Source: Ruminococcus sp. (GTDB taxonomy: Bacteria; Bacillota; Clostridia; Oscillospirales; Ruminococcaceae). Taken from it: a stretch of 64,000 bases of DNA. Below are positions 43,717 through 53,807 of the stretch, piece after piece; the first letter of the stretch is position 1; each line of letters begins with the position of its first letter. The translations under genes were made by a program, and so were the position numbers. The notes beneath the pieces are model-generated. The model saw only the letters and a list, made by a program, of their open reading frames with translations, did no database searches and was not told the origin of the DNA. The stretch lies in the NCBI GenBank assembly GCA_021202895.1, contig JAJQCE010000007.1, positions 1-64,000 of the forward strand, in the 5' to 3' direction.

Positions 43717-44040
43717 ATGAGTAAGGTTCATGTAAAAACTGGCGACACCGTAGTGGTTCTTTCCGGAAGGAACAAAGGACAGCAGGGTACTGTAATGGCT
43801 GTTTCCCCGAAGGAAGGCAAGGTAATCGTTGAGGGATTAAACAAGGTTAAGAAGCACGTAAAGCCCCGTTCGGCGGCTGAGCAGGGCGGCATAGTTGAAG
43901 CGGAGGGCGCAATGTACTCTTCAAAGGTTCAGCTCGTATGCCCTAAGTGCGGCAAGACTACAAGAGTCGCTCACAGGATTCTTGAGGACGGCTCCAAGGT
44001 CAGAGTTTGCAAAAACGAAGGCTGCGGAGAGGAATTTTAA
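43717..44040 (+). CDS. rplX: 50S ribosomal protein L24
   Basis: 107 residues. KOW motif [23 protein letters not shown], then [12 protein letters not shown]. The C-terminal part contains CPKC and C-x4-C (VCKNEGC) cysteines that look like a zinc ribbon, as in many Gram-positive L24 proteins. Start ATG 43717 after AGGAGG. Confidence 0.95.
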   Translation: MSKVHVKTGDTVVVLSGRNKGQQGTVMAVSPKEGKVIVEGLNKVKKHVKPRSAAEQGGIVEAEGAMYSSKVQLVCPKCGKTTRVAHRILEDGSKVRVCKNEGCGEEF

Positions 44041-44059
44041 TTAAGGAGGAGATATTACG

Positions 44060-44599
44060 ATGGCAAGATTAAAAGATTATTATGTTTCAGACGTAGCTCC
44101 TGCCCTGATGAAAAAGTTCGGTTATCAGAACGTAATGCAGATTCCTAAGCTTGACAAGGTTGTTGTCAACGTAGGCTGCGGAGCGGATAAGGACAATAAA
44201 AAGGTTATCGACGCTATCATGACAGATTTAGCGGCAATCACAGGTCAAAGACCTGTAGTGTGCAGAGCTAAGAAGTCAGTTGCTAATTTCAAGCTCAGAG
44301 ATGGTCAGATAATCGGCGTCAAGGTTACGCTAAGAGCGGACAGGATGTACGAATTTGTAGACAGACTGTTTAACGTAGCGTTCCCTAGAGTACGTGATTT
44401 CAGAGGAATAAGCTCAAACAGCTTTGACGGAAGAGGAAACTATTCCACAGGCATCAAGGAACAGCTGATTTTCCCTGAAATTGAGTATGACAAGATAGAT
44501 AAGGTACGCGGCATGGATATAAACTTTATCACTACCGCAAAGACGGACGAAGAGGCTAAGGAGCTGCTTGAGCTTCTCGGCGCACCGTTCGCTAAGTAA
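44060..44599 (+). CDS. rplE: 50S ribosomal protein L5
   Basis: 179 residues. Binds 5S r[49 protein letters not shown] and [20 protein letters not shown] are conserved. Start ATG 44060 after AAGGAGG; 18 bp before rpsZ. Confidence 0.96.
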   Translation: MARLKDYYVSDVAPALMKKFGYQNVMQIPKLDKVVVNVGCGADKDNKKVIDAIMTDLAAITGQRPVVCRAKKSVANFKLRDGQIIGVKVTLRADRMYEFVDRLFNVAFPRVRDFRGISSNSFDGRGNYSTGIKEQLIFPEIEYDKIDKVRGMDINFITTAKTDEEAKELLELLGAPFAK

Positions 44600-44617
44600 G
44601 AAAGAGAGGGTATTATA

Positions 44618-44803
44618 ATGGCAAAGAAAGCTATGATAAACAAGCAACAGGCTAAGCCTAAGTACTCTACCCGTGCTTACACTAGATGCAAGATTTGCGG
44701 AAGACCGCACGCTTATTTAAGAAAATACGGCATCTGCCGCATATGCTTCAGAGAGCTTGCGCATCAGGGAAAGATTCCTGGAGTTAAGAAGTCAAGCTGG
44801 TAA
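44618..44803 (+). CDS. rpsZ: 30S ribosomal protein S14, zinc-binding type
   Basis: 61 residues with a C-x2-C...C-x2-C zinc ribbon (CKICG, CRICF). This C+ form is the 61-residue Gram-positive type; the zinc-independent paralogue is about 90-100 residues long. Start ATG 44618 after AAAGAGAGGG. Confidence 0.96.
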   Translation: MAKKAMINKQQAKPKYSTRAYTRCKICGRPHAYLRKYGICRICFRELAHQGKIPGVKKSSW

Positions 44804-44824
44804 TAAAAGGGAGGTTAATTTAGA

Positions 44825-45223
44825 ATGCAGATTACTGATACAATTGCAGATTTGCTTACGAGAATCCGTAATGCAAGCACTGCAAAGCACGCAACAGTTG
44901 ACATTCCCGCTTCTAACATGAAGAAGTCAATTACACAGATTCTTCTTGACGAGGGATACATCAAGGACTACAAGGTCATTGATGACGGTAAGCAGGGAAT
45001 TATAAGAGTAACTCTAAAATACGATGAGAACAGAAACCCCGTTATTTCAGGCTTGAGAAGAGTTTCAAAGCCGGGTCTGCGTATTTATGCAGGATGTGAT
45101 GAGCTTCCCAAGGTTATGAAGGGCCTTGGAATAGCTATCATCTCTACTTCAAAGGGAGTAGTTACCGACAAGAAAGCCAGAGAGCTTAACGTGGGCGGCG
45201 AGGTTCTCGCATTTATCTGGTAA
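44825..45223 (+). CDS. rpsH: 30S ribosomal protein S8
   Basis: 132 residues. [17 protein letters not shown] and [33 protein letters not shown] are hallmarks. S8 binds central 16S rRNA and in E. coli represses the spc operon at the L5 gene; whether that happens here is unknown. Start ATG 44825 after GGGAGG. Confidence 0.96.
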   Translation: MQITDTIADLLTRIRNASTAKHATVDIPASNMKKSITQILLDEGYIKDYKVIDDGKQGIIRVTLKYDENRNPVISGLRRVSKPGLRIYAGCDELPKVMKGLGIAIISTSKGVVTDKKARELNVGGEVLAFIW

Positions 45224-45238
45224 GGAGGACAAAGGCGT

Positions 45239-45790
45239 ATGTCAAGAATTGGTATTAAGCCCATTGCAGTTCCTGCTGGAGTAGACGTTACAATCGGAAG
45301 CGACAACGTTGTAACGGTAAAGGGACCTAAGGGTACACTTACAAAGTCCTATAACAAGGACATGATTATTAAGCTTGCTGACGGCGTTATCACAGTAGAG
45401 CGTCCCAGCGAGGATAAAAAGCACAAGTCCCTCCACGGACTTACAAGGACGCTTATAAGCAACATGGTTACAGGTGTCACAGAGGGATACTCAAAGTCAC
45501 TTGAGATTGTTGGAGTAGGATACAGAGCTACGAAGCAGGGCAAGAATGTAAATTTGACGCTTGGTTATTCGCATCCAGTAGTAATATCTGAAACGGACAC
45601 AATCAAGCTTGACGTTCCTCAGCCGAATACCGTTGTGGTTTCAGGCATAGACAAGCAGGCGGTAGGTCAGTTCGCCAGCGAAATCAGAGGCAAGCGTCCG
45701 CCTGAGCCTTATAAGGGCAAGGGAATCCGCTACAGCGGCGAATATGTCATCCACAAGGAAGGCAAGGCCGGCAAGGGCAGCAAGAAGTAA
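45239..45790 (+). CDS. rplF: 50S ribosomal protein L6
   Basis: 183 residues. MSRIGIKPIAVPAGVDVTI, and the C-terminal FASEIRGKRPPEPYKGKGIRY motif. L6 lies near the sarcin-ricin loop. Start ATG 45239 after AAGGAGG. Confidence 0.97.
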   Translation: MSRIGIKPIAVPAGVDVTIGSDNVVTVKGPKGTLTKSYNKDMIIKLADGVITVERPSEDKKHKSLHGLTRTLISNMVTGVTEGYSKSLEIVGVGYRATKQGKNVNLTLGYSHPVVISETDTIKLDVPQPNTVVVSGIDKQAVGQFASEIRGKRPPEPYKGKGIRYSGEYVIHKEGKAGKGSKK

Positions 45791-45811
45791 TTAAGAAGGA
45801 GAGAATAACAA

Positions 45812-46171
45812 ATGATTAAAAAGATCGACAGATCAAAGGCAAGAGCCAAAAGACATTTCAGAGTTCGCAAGAAGATCAGCGGTACTCCAGAGTGTCCCCG
45901 CTTGAATGTATTCCGCTCCTCAAAGCATATATATGCTCAGATTATCGACGACAAGGCAGGCGTTACACTTTGCAGCGCATCATCATTGTCCAAGGACTTT
46001 GAAGGCAACGGCGGCAACAAGGAAGGTGCTCGCAAGGTCGGAAATCTGATTGCTGCGGCTGCGGCACAAAAGGGAATCACAAACGTTGTATTTGACAGAG
46101 GCGGATATGTGTTCCACGGACGTGTACAGGAGTTGGCAGAGGGCGCTCGCGAGGGCGGACTTAAGTTCTAG
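45812..46171 (+). CDS. rplR: 50S ribosomal protein L18
   Basis: 119 residues. Binds 5S rRNA with L5. [31 protein letters not shown] and [24 protein letters not shown] are conserved. Start ATG 45812 after AAGGAGAG. It ends 16 bp before rpsE. Confidence 0.97.
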   Translation: MIKKIDRSKARAKRHFRVRKKISGTPECPRLNVFRSSKHIYAQIIDDKAGVTLCSASSLSKDFEGNGGNKEGARKVGNLIAAAAAQKGITNVVFDRGGYVFHGRVQELAEGAREGGLKF

Positions 46172-46187
46172 TAAGGAGGTTATACTT

Positions 46188-46688
46188 TTGGCTTTAATAG
46201 ATGCTTCAACATTGGAGCTTTCCGAAAAGGTAGTTTCAATAAACAGAGTATCCAAGACGGTTAAGGGCGGAAGAATCATGAAGTTTTCAGCACTTGTAGT
46301 AGTAGGCGATGGAAACGGAATTATCGGCTTTGGTCTTGGAAAGTCGGGAGAAGTACCCGACGCTATCCGTAAGGGAATTGAGGACGCTAAGAAGAATCTT
46401 ATAAAGATTTCGCTCAGAGGCTCGACGATTCCTCACGAGATTACAGGAAAATTCGGCGCAGGAGAGGTTTTGCTGATGCCTGCCGCACCTGGTACAGGAG
46501 TTATTGCTGGCGGACCAGTCAGAGCGGTGGTAGAGGCAGCGGGAATTAAGGACATAAGAACAAAGTCCTTGCGCTCAAACAATCCCTCTAACGTAGTCAG
46601 AGCGACATTTAACGGACTTGCAAATCTTAAGAGCGCAGAAGAAGTTGCTGCAAAGAGAGGCAAGACTGTAAAGGAAATTTTAGGTTAA
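46188..46688 (+). CDS. rpsE: 30S ribosomal protein S5
   Basis: 166 residues. [40 protein letters not shown] is the S5 signature. The start is TTG 46188 (MALIDAST), 7 nt after AAGGAGGT (46173-46180). The frame extends far upstream into rplR, but that is a shadow. It has no ATG near the correct place, so the use of TTG is firm. Confidence 0.95.
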   Translation: MALIDASTLELSEKVVSINRVSKTVKGGRIMKFSALVVVGDGNGIIGFGLGKSGEVPDAIRKGIEDAKKNLIKISLRGSTIPHEITGKFGAGEVLLMPAAPGTGVIAGGPVRAVVEAAGIKDIRTKSLRSNNPSNVVRATFNGLANLKSAEEVAAKRGKTVKEILG

Positions 46689-46701
46689 GGAGGACAAGGC
46701 G

Positions 46702-46881
46702 ATGGCAAATGTAAAGATAACACTCGTAAGGAGTTTAAATTCCTGCAAAAAGAATCAGATTGCAACCGCACAATCCCTTGGACTTCGTAAAATCGGGTCT
46801 GAAACAATACAGCCCGATAATGCACAGACGCAGGGAAAAATTAAGGTGATAAGCCACCTTGTAAAAGTAACAGAAGCGTAA
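46702..46881 (+). CDS. rpmD: 50S ribosomal protein L30
   Basis: 59 residues: begins [21 protein letters not shown] and ends HLVKVTEA. The Sxxxxx[15 protein letters not shown] pattern is typical. Start ATG 46702 after AAGGAGG. It is 19 bp before rplO. Missed by simple length filters because it is short. Confidence 0.95.
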   Translation: MANVKITLVRSLNSCKKNQIATAQSLGLRKIGSETIQPDNAQTQGKIKVISHLVKVTEA

Positions 46882-46900
46882 GTTGGGAGGTGCAACAAAT

Positions 46901-47341
46901 ATGAAACTGCACGAATTATCGCCTGCTCCAGGTTCTGTTAAGTCGCGTAAGATTGTCGGAAGAGGACATGGCACAGGACAGGGAAAAACAGCTGGAAAGG
47001 GTCATAAGGGACAGAACGCACGTTCAGGCGGCGGAGTCAGACCTGGCTTTGAGGGCGGACAAACGGCGCTTGCAAGAAGAACTCCTAAGCGTGGTTTTAA
47101 TAACATTTTCGCAACCGAATATGCTGTAGTCAACGTATCGGATTTAGAAAAATTTGTCGAAGACACGGTGGTAGATACCGAACTGCTCAAGGCGTCGGGA
47201 CTTATCAAAAAGGAGCTTGACGGAGTAAAGATTTTAGGCGGTGGAGAGCTTACAAAGAGCCTCACCGTAAAAGCGGCTAAGTTTTCCGAAGCTGCCAAGG
47301 AAAAGATTGAAAAGGCAGGCGGGAAAGCCGAGGTGATGTAA
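46901..47341 (+). CDS. rplO: 50S ribosomal protein L15
   Basis: 146 residues. [38 protein letters not shown] and RRTPKRGFN are conserved. ATG 46901 is 9 nt after GGGAGG. It ends 2 bp before secY, with the secY ribosome site (GAGGTG) inside the rplO 3' end. Confidence 0.96.
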   Translation: MKLHELSPAPGSVKSRKIVGRGHGTGQGKTAGKGHKGQNARSGGGVRPGFEGGQTALARRTPKRGFNNIFATEYAVVNVSDLEKFVEDTVVDTELLKASGLIKKELDGVKILGGGELTKSLTVKAAKFSEAAKEKIEKAGGKAEVM

Positions 47342-47343
47342 TA

Positions 47344-48651
47344 GTGATACAGACGTTAAAAAACGCTTGGGCAATACCTGAGCTTAGAAAAAAACTGCTG
47401 TACACATTACTGATCGTCATTGTATACAGAATCGGCGGAGCGATCCCCGTTCCATATCTGGATTCGGCGGTGCTGCAAAGCTGGTTTGAGGAGCAAAGCT
47501 CAAGCGGAAATATCTTCAGCTATTTAAATGTGCTTTCGGGAGATAATTTTTCAAAGGGTACGCTAATGGCATTGTCGGTTTCACCGTACATCAATGCCCA
47601 GATTATTATTCAGCTGCTGACCTACGCTCTTCCACCGCTGGAAAAGCTGGCTAAAGAGGGCATGGAGGGCAGAAAGAAGCTTGACAAAATCACGAGATAT
47701 ACAGCGCTTGCTATTTCAGTGTTCCAGGCGTGGGCATACTACCTAACGCTGAAGAATCAGACGAGCGCACTTATGTATACTTCAAGTGACGGAACATTTG
47801 CTAAGGTATTTTCTGAAATTGTAATTATCATGTGTTTCACAGCAGGTTCGTTCTTAACTATATGGCTGGGAAATCAGATTAGTGAAAAGGGAATAGGAAA
47901 TGGTATTTCAATTCTGCTGTTCGCAGGAATTATCGCAAGACTTCCCTCAGACGTTATAAGAGATTTTGGATACATGAGTCTTGACGATACAAAGTATAAG
48001 ATTTTAGTTCCGCTTCTCTATATCATCTACATTTTTATGATCGTGCTTATAGTATTTATGAACAATGCTGAAAGAAGAATTCCTATAGCATACGCTAAGA
48101 GAGTAGTCGGAAGAAAGCAGTATGGCGGACAGAATACCTACCTTCCTATAAAGGTTTCAATGGCGGGAGTTCTGCCGATAATCTTTGCAATGGCATTTAT
48201 GTCGCTGCCGTCAACACTAGAGCTGTTTATCACTCCTAAGGAGGGCGGTATCTATGAGAAGATACTCAATGTTTTCAGCTACACTCACCCCGTATATGGA
48301 ATTTTGTATTTCATTCTTATAATCGCATTTAACTATTTCTATGTTTCAATGCAGTACAATCCTGTAGAGATAGCCAACAATTTAAGACAGGCGAACGGTT
48401 CAATCCCCGGCATACGTCCAGGTAAGCCTACAGTTGATTACCTCAGAAGAGTTATGTCAAAAATAACACTATTGGGAGCTTTCTTCTTAGGACTTATCGC
48501 ACTGTTCCCGATTATCTATGGAGCTACAACAGGCTTGCAGGTTGCTATGGGAGGAACATCTATACTCATCGTAGTAAGCGTTGCTTTGGAAACGGCGAGA
48601 ACACTCGAATCACAGATGATGATGCGTCATCACAAGGGATTTTTGGAATAA
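47344..48651 (+). CDS. secY: Protein translocase channel subunit SecY
   Basis: 435 residues, ten membrane segments. The pore of the Sec translocon. ELRKKLLYTLLIVIVYRIGGAIPVP starts TM1; GISILLFAGI, YAKRVVGRKQYGGQNTYLPIKVSMAGVLPIIFA and NPVEIANNLRQANGSIPGIRPG are SecY signatures. Start GTG 47344, 2 bp after rplO. Confidence 0.97.
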   Translation: MIQTLKNAWAIPELRKKLLYTLLIVIVYRIGGAIPVPYLDSAVLQSWFEEQSSSGNIFSYLNVLSGDNFSKGTLMALSVSPYINAQIIIQLLTYALPPLEKLAKEGMEGRKKLDKITRYTALAISVFQAWAYYLTLKNQTSALMYTSSDGTFAKVFSEIVIIMCFTAGSFLTIWLGNQISEKGIGNGISILLFAGIIARLPSDVIRDFGYMSLDDTKYKILVPLLYIIYIFMIVLIVFMNNAERRIPIAYAKRVVGRKQYGGQNTYLPIKVSMAGVLPIIFAMAFMSLPSTLELFITPKEGGIYEKILNVFSYTHPVYGILYFILIIAFNYFYVSMQYNPVEIANNLRQANGSIPGIRPGKPTVDYLRRVMSKITLLGAFFLGLIALFPIIYGATTGLQVAMGGTSILIVVSVALETARTLESQMMMRHHKGFLE

Positions 48652-48672
48652 TTATGCGAGGAGGAAAAAGCT

Positions 48673-49302
48673 ATGAATTTGATTTTATTAGGAGCACCAG
48701 GTGCTGGAAAGGGTACGCAGGCGGAGGTTATCTGCAAGGAATTTAATATTCCTACCATTTCAACTGGAAATATGCTCAGAGCCGCCGTCAAGGAGGGCAC
48801 TGAGTACGGACTTAAGGCAAAGGCTGCAATGGACGCAGGCGCACTTGTGTCGGACGAAATTGTAATTGGTATTTTAAAGGATCGCATTGCACAGGACGAT
48901 GCTCAGAACGGCTTTATTCTGGACGGATTTCCAAGAACCGTACCGCAGGCTGAAGCTTTGGACGAAATGGGAGTTAAGATTGACAAGGTAGTCGAGATTT
49001 TCGTTCCCGATGAGAAGATTCAAAAGCGAATGAGCGGCAGAAGGGTTTGTCTTGACTGCGGAGCGACATTCCATACGGAGTACAATCCCCCGAAGCAGGA
49101 GGGCATCTGCGACTCTTGCGGCAAGGAACTTGTTGTTCGCAAGGACGATGAGCCTGAAACTGTAAAGAGCAGACTTAAAACCTATCATGAGCAGACCGCA
49201 CCGCTTAAGGACTACTATGCGGCACAGGGCAAGCTTGTGAGCGTAGAGGGTCAGGAAGAGGTTGCTGACACATCAAGACTTGTGCTTGACGCGCTTAAGT
49301 AA
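48673..49302 (+). CDS. adk: Adenylate kinase
   Basis: 209 residues. [10 protein letters not shown]-loop (about 7-15), TGNMLR, DGFPRT, and a lid with four cysteines (126, 129, 146, 149) that binds zinc in Gram-positive forms. It keeps AMP, ADP and ATP in balance. Start ATG 48673 after GAGGAGG. Confidence 0.97.
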   Translation: MNLILLGAPGAGKGTQAEVICKEFNIPTISTGNMLRAAVKEGTEYGLKAKAAMDAGALVSDEIVIGILKDRIAQDDAQNGFILDGFPRTVPQAEALDEMGVKIDKVVEIFVPDEKIQKRMSGRRVCLDCGATFHTEYNPPKQEGICDSCGKELVVRKDDEPETVKSRLKTYHEQTAPLKDYYAAQGKLVSVEGQEEVADTSRLVLDALK

Positions 49303-49328
49303 GGTCAAGGCAGGAAAGAAGCGTAAAA

Positions 49329-50081
49329 ATGATTTCTATTAAATCTCCAAGTGAAATTGAAAAGATGCGCAAGGCGGGCTTAATTACTGCCAGAGCGATT
49401 CTTACGGCAGGAAAAGCTATCAGACCAGGTATGACTACCAAGGAGCTGGATACTGTCGTCAGAAAGTATATAACGTCGCACGGCGCAAAGCCAAGCTTTT
49501 TGGGATACGGCGGATTCAAAGGCTCAGCCTGCATATCCATTAACGATGTGGTAATTCACGGTATTCCTGGATCGCAGGTTATAAAGAACGGCGATATAGT
49601 GTCGGTGGACGTTGGAGCGTATATCGGCGGTTATCATGGAGATTCGTGCCGAACCTTTGCAGTCGGAGAGGTTTCCGATGAGGCGAAAGCACTTATGAAA
49701 TCAACCGAGGAGAGCCTGCATCTTGCGATAAGCATGGTTAAGCCTGGTGTAAGGCTTGGAGATCTCGGAGCGGCAATACAAAAATACAATGAGGACAACG
49801 GCTACAGCGTAGTCAGAGAATTTGTCGGACACGGAGTGGGGCATGAGCTTCACGAGGACCCAGAGGTTCCGAACTTTGGCAAGGCAGGACACGGAGTAAG
49901 ACTTCGCGAGGGCATGGTTATAGCGATAGAACCTATGATTAACCAGGGAACTGCCGCCGTAAAGGTTGAAAAGGACGGATGGACGACAAGGACTGTGGAC
50001 GGCAAGCTGTCCGCTCATTTTGAACACACAATAGCTGTTACAAAGATGGGCTGTATAATACTTACAGACCCTAATGAGTAA
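49329..50081 (+). CDS. map: Methionine aminopeptidase, type I
   Basis: 250 residues, removing N-terminal Met from new proteins. The metal ligands are visible in DVGAYIGGYHGDSCRTF (two Asp), GHGVGHELHEDPEVPNF (His), IEPMI and HFEHTI (two Glu). No SecC-type zinc extension. Start ATG 49329 after AGGAAAG. It follows adk by 26 bp. Confidence 0.96.
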   Translation: MISIKSPSEIEKMRKAGLITARAILTAGKAIRPGMTTKELDTVVRKYITSHGAKPSFLGYGGFKGSACISINDVVIHGIPGSQVIKNGDIVSVDVGAYIGGYHGDSCRTFAVGEVSDEAKALMKSTEESLHLAISMVKPGVRLGDLGAAIQKYNEDNGYSVVREFVGHGVGHELHEDPEVPNFGKAGHGVRLREGMVIAIEPMINQGTAAVKVEKDGWTTRTVDGKLSAHFEHTIAVTKMGCIILTDPNE

Positions 50082-50308
50082 CAAGGCAGTCCCTCAAGGG
50101 AAACGTTGCTTACCTAAAAGGGCGGTTTGATATGGCAATACCGCACAATAAAGCTTTGCGCGGCATTGCTTTAATGCAAACACATTTCACCTGCCAAAGC
50201 TAAAGCTTGAAAAGCTGATGAAGTTTAAAACCCAAAGCGAAGAATCGGCAGACCGAAGTCTATGACAGACCGCAGGTCGATATTCCAGAAAGGAATGTGG
50301 ATTTTAAT
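50082..50308 (+). other. 227-bp gap between map and infA without a gene
   Basis: No open frame longer than a few codons. A hairpin GCGGT / ACCGC (near 50122-50144) is visible and several repeats of AAGCT. Many clostridia encode a KOW-domain ribosomal-type protein at this place; here I find none and no clear remnant. It may be a leader for infA, rpmJ and the alpha genes. Confidence 0.5.
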
Positions 50309-50527
50309 ATGTCAAAGGAAGATGTAATAGAGCTTGAAGGAATTGTGACAGAGGCTTTGCCAAACGCTTCATTCAGAGTGGAGCTTGCAAACGGACACAA
50401 GATTCTAGCGCAAATTTCAGGAAAGCTCAGAATGAATTACATTCGTATAGTACCTGGAGATAAGGTAACGGTGGAGATGTCGCCGTATGACCTTACAAAG
50501 GGAAGAATAACGTGGAGAGCTAAGTAA
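50309..50527 (+). CDS. infA: Translation initiation factor IF-1
   Basis: 72 residues, S1/OB fold. [66 protein letters not shown] covers nearly the whole family pattern. I choose ATG 50309; the AAAGGA site is 14 nt upstream. GTG 50297, in frame, is only 2 nt from that site. It blocks the A-site during initiation. Confidence 0.96.
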   Translation: MSKEDVIELEGIVTEALPNASFRVELANGHKILAQISGKLRMNYIRIVPGDKVTVEMSPYDLTKGRITWRAK

Positions 50528-50595
50528 AGGCTTTCCGTCATAAGCAAACAGAAAGCTTAGAAGCTTTCGAGAAGGATTTGAAGGAGGTATTTCAA

Positions 50596-50709
50596 ATGAA
50601 AGTAAGACCTTCAGTTAAGCCCATGTGTGAGAAGTGCAAGGTAATTAAAAGAAAAGGCAAGGTAATGGTTATCTGCCAGAATCCTAAGCACAAGCAGCGT
50701 CAGGGATAA
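50596..50709 (+). CDS. rpmJ: 50S ribosomal protein L36
   Basis: 37 residues. [21 protein letters not shown] start with C-x2-C, then a Cys and His ([12 protein letters not shown]) making the zinc site. This is the zinc-binding C+ form. ATG 50596 follows AAGGAGGT by 7 nt. Confidence 0.96.
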   Translation: MKVRPSVKPMCEKCKVIKRKGKVMVICQNPKHKQRQG

Positions 50710-50736
50710 CAAAGAAAATTTGGAGGTGCAGCTATA

Positions 50737-51105
50737 ATGGCTCGTATTGCAGGTATTGACTTGCCTAAGGAAAAGAGAGTTGAAATCGGACTCACTTACA
50801 TTTATGGTATCGGTCAGAAAACATCCGCAAAGATTCTTGCAGCAACAGGCGTCAACCCCGACACCAGAGTTAAGGATTTGTCTGAGGACGACGTATCCAA
50901 ACTGCGTGAATATATCGATCAGAATTTAACTGTTGAGGGCGACCTCAGAAGAGAAACAGCACTCAACATCAAAAGACTTGTTGAAATCAACTGCTACAGA
51001 GGCATTCGTCACAGAAAGGGACTTCCTGTAAGAGGACAGAGAACCAAGACAAACGCAAGAACCCGCAAGGGACCTGTAAAGACGATTGCAAACAAGAAGA
51101 AGTAA
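50737..51105 (+). CDS. rpsM: 30S ribosomal protein S13
   Basis: 122 residues. [26 protein letters not shown] start and [26 protein letters not shown] end. Contacts P-site tRNA and S19. Start ATG 50737 after TGGAGG; 17 bp before rpsK. Confidence 0.97.
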   Translation: MARIAGIDLPKEKRVEIGLTYIYGIGQKTSAKILAATGVNPDTRVKDLSEDDVSKLREYIDQNLTVEGDLRRETALNIKRLVEINCYRGIRHRKGLPVRGQRTKTNARTRKGPVKTIANKKK

Positions 51106-51122
51106 GGAGGGACTAAGAGAAC

Positions 51123-51515
51123 ATGGCTCAGACTAAAAAGACTATTCGCCGTCGTCGCGAAAGAAAAAATATCGAACAGGGACAGGTTCATATCCAGTCC
51201 ACCTTTAATAACACGATTGTAACAATTACAGATATGCAGGGAAATGCTATTTCATGGGCGTCAGCAGGCGGCTTAGGCTTTCGCGGCTCAAAGAAAAGCA
51301 CACCCTTTGCTGCTCAGAGTGCGGCTGAAACAGCTGCAAAGGCAGCTAAGGAGCATGGTCTTAAGACGGTTGAGGTTTATGTAAAGGGACCTGGAGCAGG
51401 AAGAGAAGCTGCAATCCGCGCGCTTCAGTCGGAGGAGCTTGAGGTAAGACTTATCAAGGACGTTACTCCTATTCCTCATAACGGATGCCGCCCGCCTAAG
51501 AGAAGACGTGTATAA
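51123..51515 (+). CDS. rpsK: 30S ribosomal protein S11
   Basis: 130 residues. [46 protein letters not shown] and [18 protein letters not shown] are diagnostic. It forms the platform of the small subunit. Start ATG 51123 after AAGGAGG. A 94-bp gap follows before rpsD with no gene. Confidence 0.97.
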   Translation: MAQTKKTIRRRRERKNIEQGQVHIQSTFNNTIVTITDMQGNAISWASAGGLGFRGSKKSTPFAAQSAAETAAKAAKEHGLKTVEVYVKGPGAGREAAIRALQSEELEVRLIKDVTPIPHNGCRPPKRRRV

Positions 51516-51609
51516 GCATTTGAGTTAGTTTTTATTCTCAAAGTCGAACAGACGGAGATAAACCGCAGAGGTTCGATATAACATTGAAAAAACGGAGGTA
51601 TTTTATATT

Positions 51610-52206
51610 ATGGCAGTAAACAGAAAGCCTATACTGAAAACCTGCAGAGAGCTGGGAATCAGCCCCGCAGTTATGGGAGTTTCAAGGGAAACCAAGAGAA
51701 ATCCCAATGCAGGAAAGAGAAAGAAAGTATCCGAATACGGAATGCAGCTTAATGAAAAGCAGAAGCTGAGATTTATCTACGGCGTGCTTGAGGGACAGTT
51801 CAGACGTATCTATGAGGACGCTAAGAAAATGGACGGACAGACGGGTGAAAATCTTATCACTCTTTTGGAGCTTAGACTTGATAACGTAGCGTTCAGAATG
51901 GGTATGGCACTTACAAGACGTGAGGCTCGTCAGCTTGTTACGCACGGACATTTTCTTGTAAATGGTAAGAGAGTGGATATTCCCTCCTACAGAGTAAAGG
52001 TCGGAGATGTGATCGCACTTTCTGAAAAGAGCAAAAAGAGCGAAAAATTCAAGCAGATTATTGAGAACGTGTCAGACAGACTTATTCCGACATGGCTTGA
52101 TGCCGATAAGGCAAACCAGACGGCAAAGGTTCTGCGCGTCCCTGTAAAGGATGACCTTGATTACGAGGTTGAGGAGCACCTCATCGTCGAGCTGTATTCA
52201 AAATAA
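51610..52206 (+). CDS. rpsD: 30S ribosomal protein S4
   Basis: 198 residues. An N-terminal domain with only one cysteine, thus the zinc-free form, then the S4 RNA-binding domain (NVAFRMGMALTRREARQLVTHGHFLVNGKRVDIPSYRVKVGD). A primary assembly protein; in E. coli it represses the alpha operon. Start ATG 51610, 10 nt after ACGGAGG. Confidence 0.96.
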   Translation: MAVNRKPILKTCRELGISPAVMGVSRETKRNPNAGKRKKVSEYGMQLNEKQKLRFIYGVLEGQFRRIYEDAKKMDGQTGENLITLLELRLDNVAFRMGMALTRREARQLVTHGHFLVNGKRVDIPSYRVKVGDVIALSEKSKKSEKFKQIIENVSDRLIPTWLDADKANQTAKVLRVPVKDDLDYEVEEHLIVELYSK

Positions 52207-52290
52207 TATTTTTTACAGCGTATCATTTTGCAAACATCCAAATGTAAACGTAAAAACCACAAAAAGTTTTATAAAACAGGAGGGTTTTAA

Positions 52291-53253
52291 ATGCTTGAAA
52301 AAATCGAAAAGCCTGAAATTGAAACAGAAGAGCTTAAGAATAATGACGGCAGTTATGGACGTTTCGTTCTTGAGCCGCTTGAGCGTGGCTATGGAATAAC
52401 ACTTGGTAACAGCTTAAGAAGGGTACTGCTCTCCTCGTTACCGGGTGTTGCCGTTACCTCTGTAAAGATTGACGGAGTACAACACGAGCTCACGACAATT
52501 CCGGGAGTAAGGGAAGATGTAACGGAAATCATCCTGAATCTCAAGGGACTTACAGCAAGGCTGTACGGTGAAGGTCCTAAGACCATATATATAGAAGCAG
52601 AAGGCGAATGTGAGGTTAAGGCAGGCGACATAAAGGCGGATTCAGAGGTAGACATTCTGATCCCCGATATGCACATTGCAACTCTTGCGGCAGGCGCCAA
52701 GCTTTATATGGAAATTGTAATCGACCGCGGCAGAGGCTATGTTTCCGCTGAAAAGAACAAGTCCCTGACCCCAAATGCGCCATTAGGTGTAATTGCAGTA
52801 GACAGCATTTACACTCCGGTGCTTAAGGTAAACTATACGGTAAACAATACCCGTGTCAGACAGATAACGGACTATGACAAGCTTATACTTGAGGTCTGGA
52901 CGGACGGCACAATTTCCGCAAAGGAAGCCGTGTCAATGGCTGCCAAGCTGCTTACAGAGCATCTTAATCTCTTCATTGACCTTTCAGATGAAACAAGCGT
53001 TGTAGAGATTATGGTTGAAAAGGATGACAAGGACAAGGAAAAGAATCTCGAAAAGACAATCGAGGAGCTGGATTTGTCGGTACGTTCGTTCAACTGCTTA
53101 AAGCGTGCGGGAATCAATACCGTAAATGATTTGATTGAGAAATCCGCTGAGGAAATGATGAAGGTTAGAAACCTAGGTAAGAAATCGTTTGACGAGGTTA
53201 AGGAGAAGCTTCATTCGTTAGGCTACGACCTCAGTTCGGAAGAAGATAATTAA
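52291..53253 (+). CDS. rpoA: RNA polymerase alpha subunit
   Basis: 320 residues. The N-terminal dimerisation domain ([29 protein letters not shown]) and the C-terminal DNA- and activator-binding domain ([41 protein letters not shown]) are complete. Start ATG 52291 after AGGAGGG. It is followed by rplQ at 19 bp. Confidence 0.97.
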   Translation: MLEKIEKPEIETEELKNNDGSYGRFVLEPLERGYGITLGNSLRRVLLSSLPGVAVTSVKIDGVQHELTTIPGVREDVTEIILNLKGLTARLYGEGPKTIYIEAEGECEVKAGDIKADSEVDILIPDMHIATLAAGAKLYMEIVIDRGRGYVSAEKNKSLTPNAPLGVIAVDSIYTPVLKVNYTVNNTRVRQITDYDKLILEVWTDGTISAKEAVSMAAKLLTEHLNLFIDLSDETSVVEIMVEKDDKDKEKNLEKTIEELDLSVRSFNCLKRAGINTVNDLIEKSAEEMMKVRNLGKKSFDEVKEKLHSLGYDLSSEEDN

Positions 53254-53272
53254 GAGTAAGGAGTGAAAATCT

Positions 53273-53614
53273 ATGCCAGGCGCAAGAAAGCTCGGAAGAA
53301 CAAGCGACCACAGAAAAGCAATGCTCAGAGCTATGGTTACTTATCTTTTAGAGAACGGTAAGATTGAAACAACTGTAACAAGAGCCAAGGAAGTCAGCGC
53401 AATGACTGAAAAAATGATAACTCTCGGCAAGTCGGGAGATCTTCATGCAAAGCGTCAGGTTCTTTCGTATGTAACAAAGGAATCTGTAGTCAAGAAGCTT
53501 TTTGACGAAATTGCACCGTCATATGAGGGACGTAACGGAGGATACACACAGATTATCAAAATCGGTCCTAGACGTGGAGATGCGGCTGAAATGGCTATAA
53601 TCAAGTTGGTTTAA
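53273..53614 (+). CDS. rplQ: 50S ribosomal protein L17
   Basis: 113 residues. [37 protein letters not shown] is the L17 signature. Start ATG 53273 after AAGGAGTG. Last gene of the alpha block; the usual next genes (cbiO, truA) are not found here and a terminator follows. Confidence 0.97.
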   Translation: MPGARKLGRTSDHRKAMLRAMVTYLLENGKIETTVTRAKEVSAMTEKMITLGKSGDLHAKRQVLSYVTKESVVKKLFDEIAPSYEGRNGGYTQIIKIGPRRGDAAEMAIIKLV

Positions 53615-53627
53615 TACAAAAATTTAC

Positions 53628-53656
53628 GACCCTCGTGAAAAAGCGGGGGTCTTTTT
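53628..53656 (+). terminator. Terminator of the ribosomal superoperon
   Basis: GACCCTCG / CGGGGGTC stem with one G-U pair (53628-53635 / 53644-53651), followed by five T. About 15 bp after the rplQ stop. Confidence 0.85.
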
Positions 53657-53807
53657 GTTTTGAAAGCTGTTTTTAAATTGACATAAAAATCAGAGCAAAA
53701 GCAAAGGCTCCCGAAAGTATTTTTCAAGAGCCCTTTGTCCGTCTTAAGTAGAATATGTGTGCGCATAAGCTGCTTAAGCGAGCTTTTTTTATTTTGAAGG
53801 TATTATC

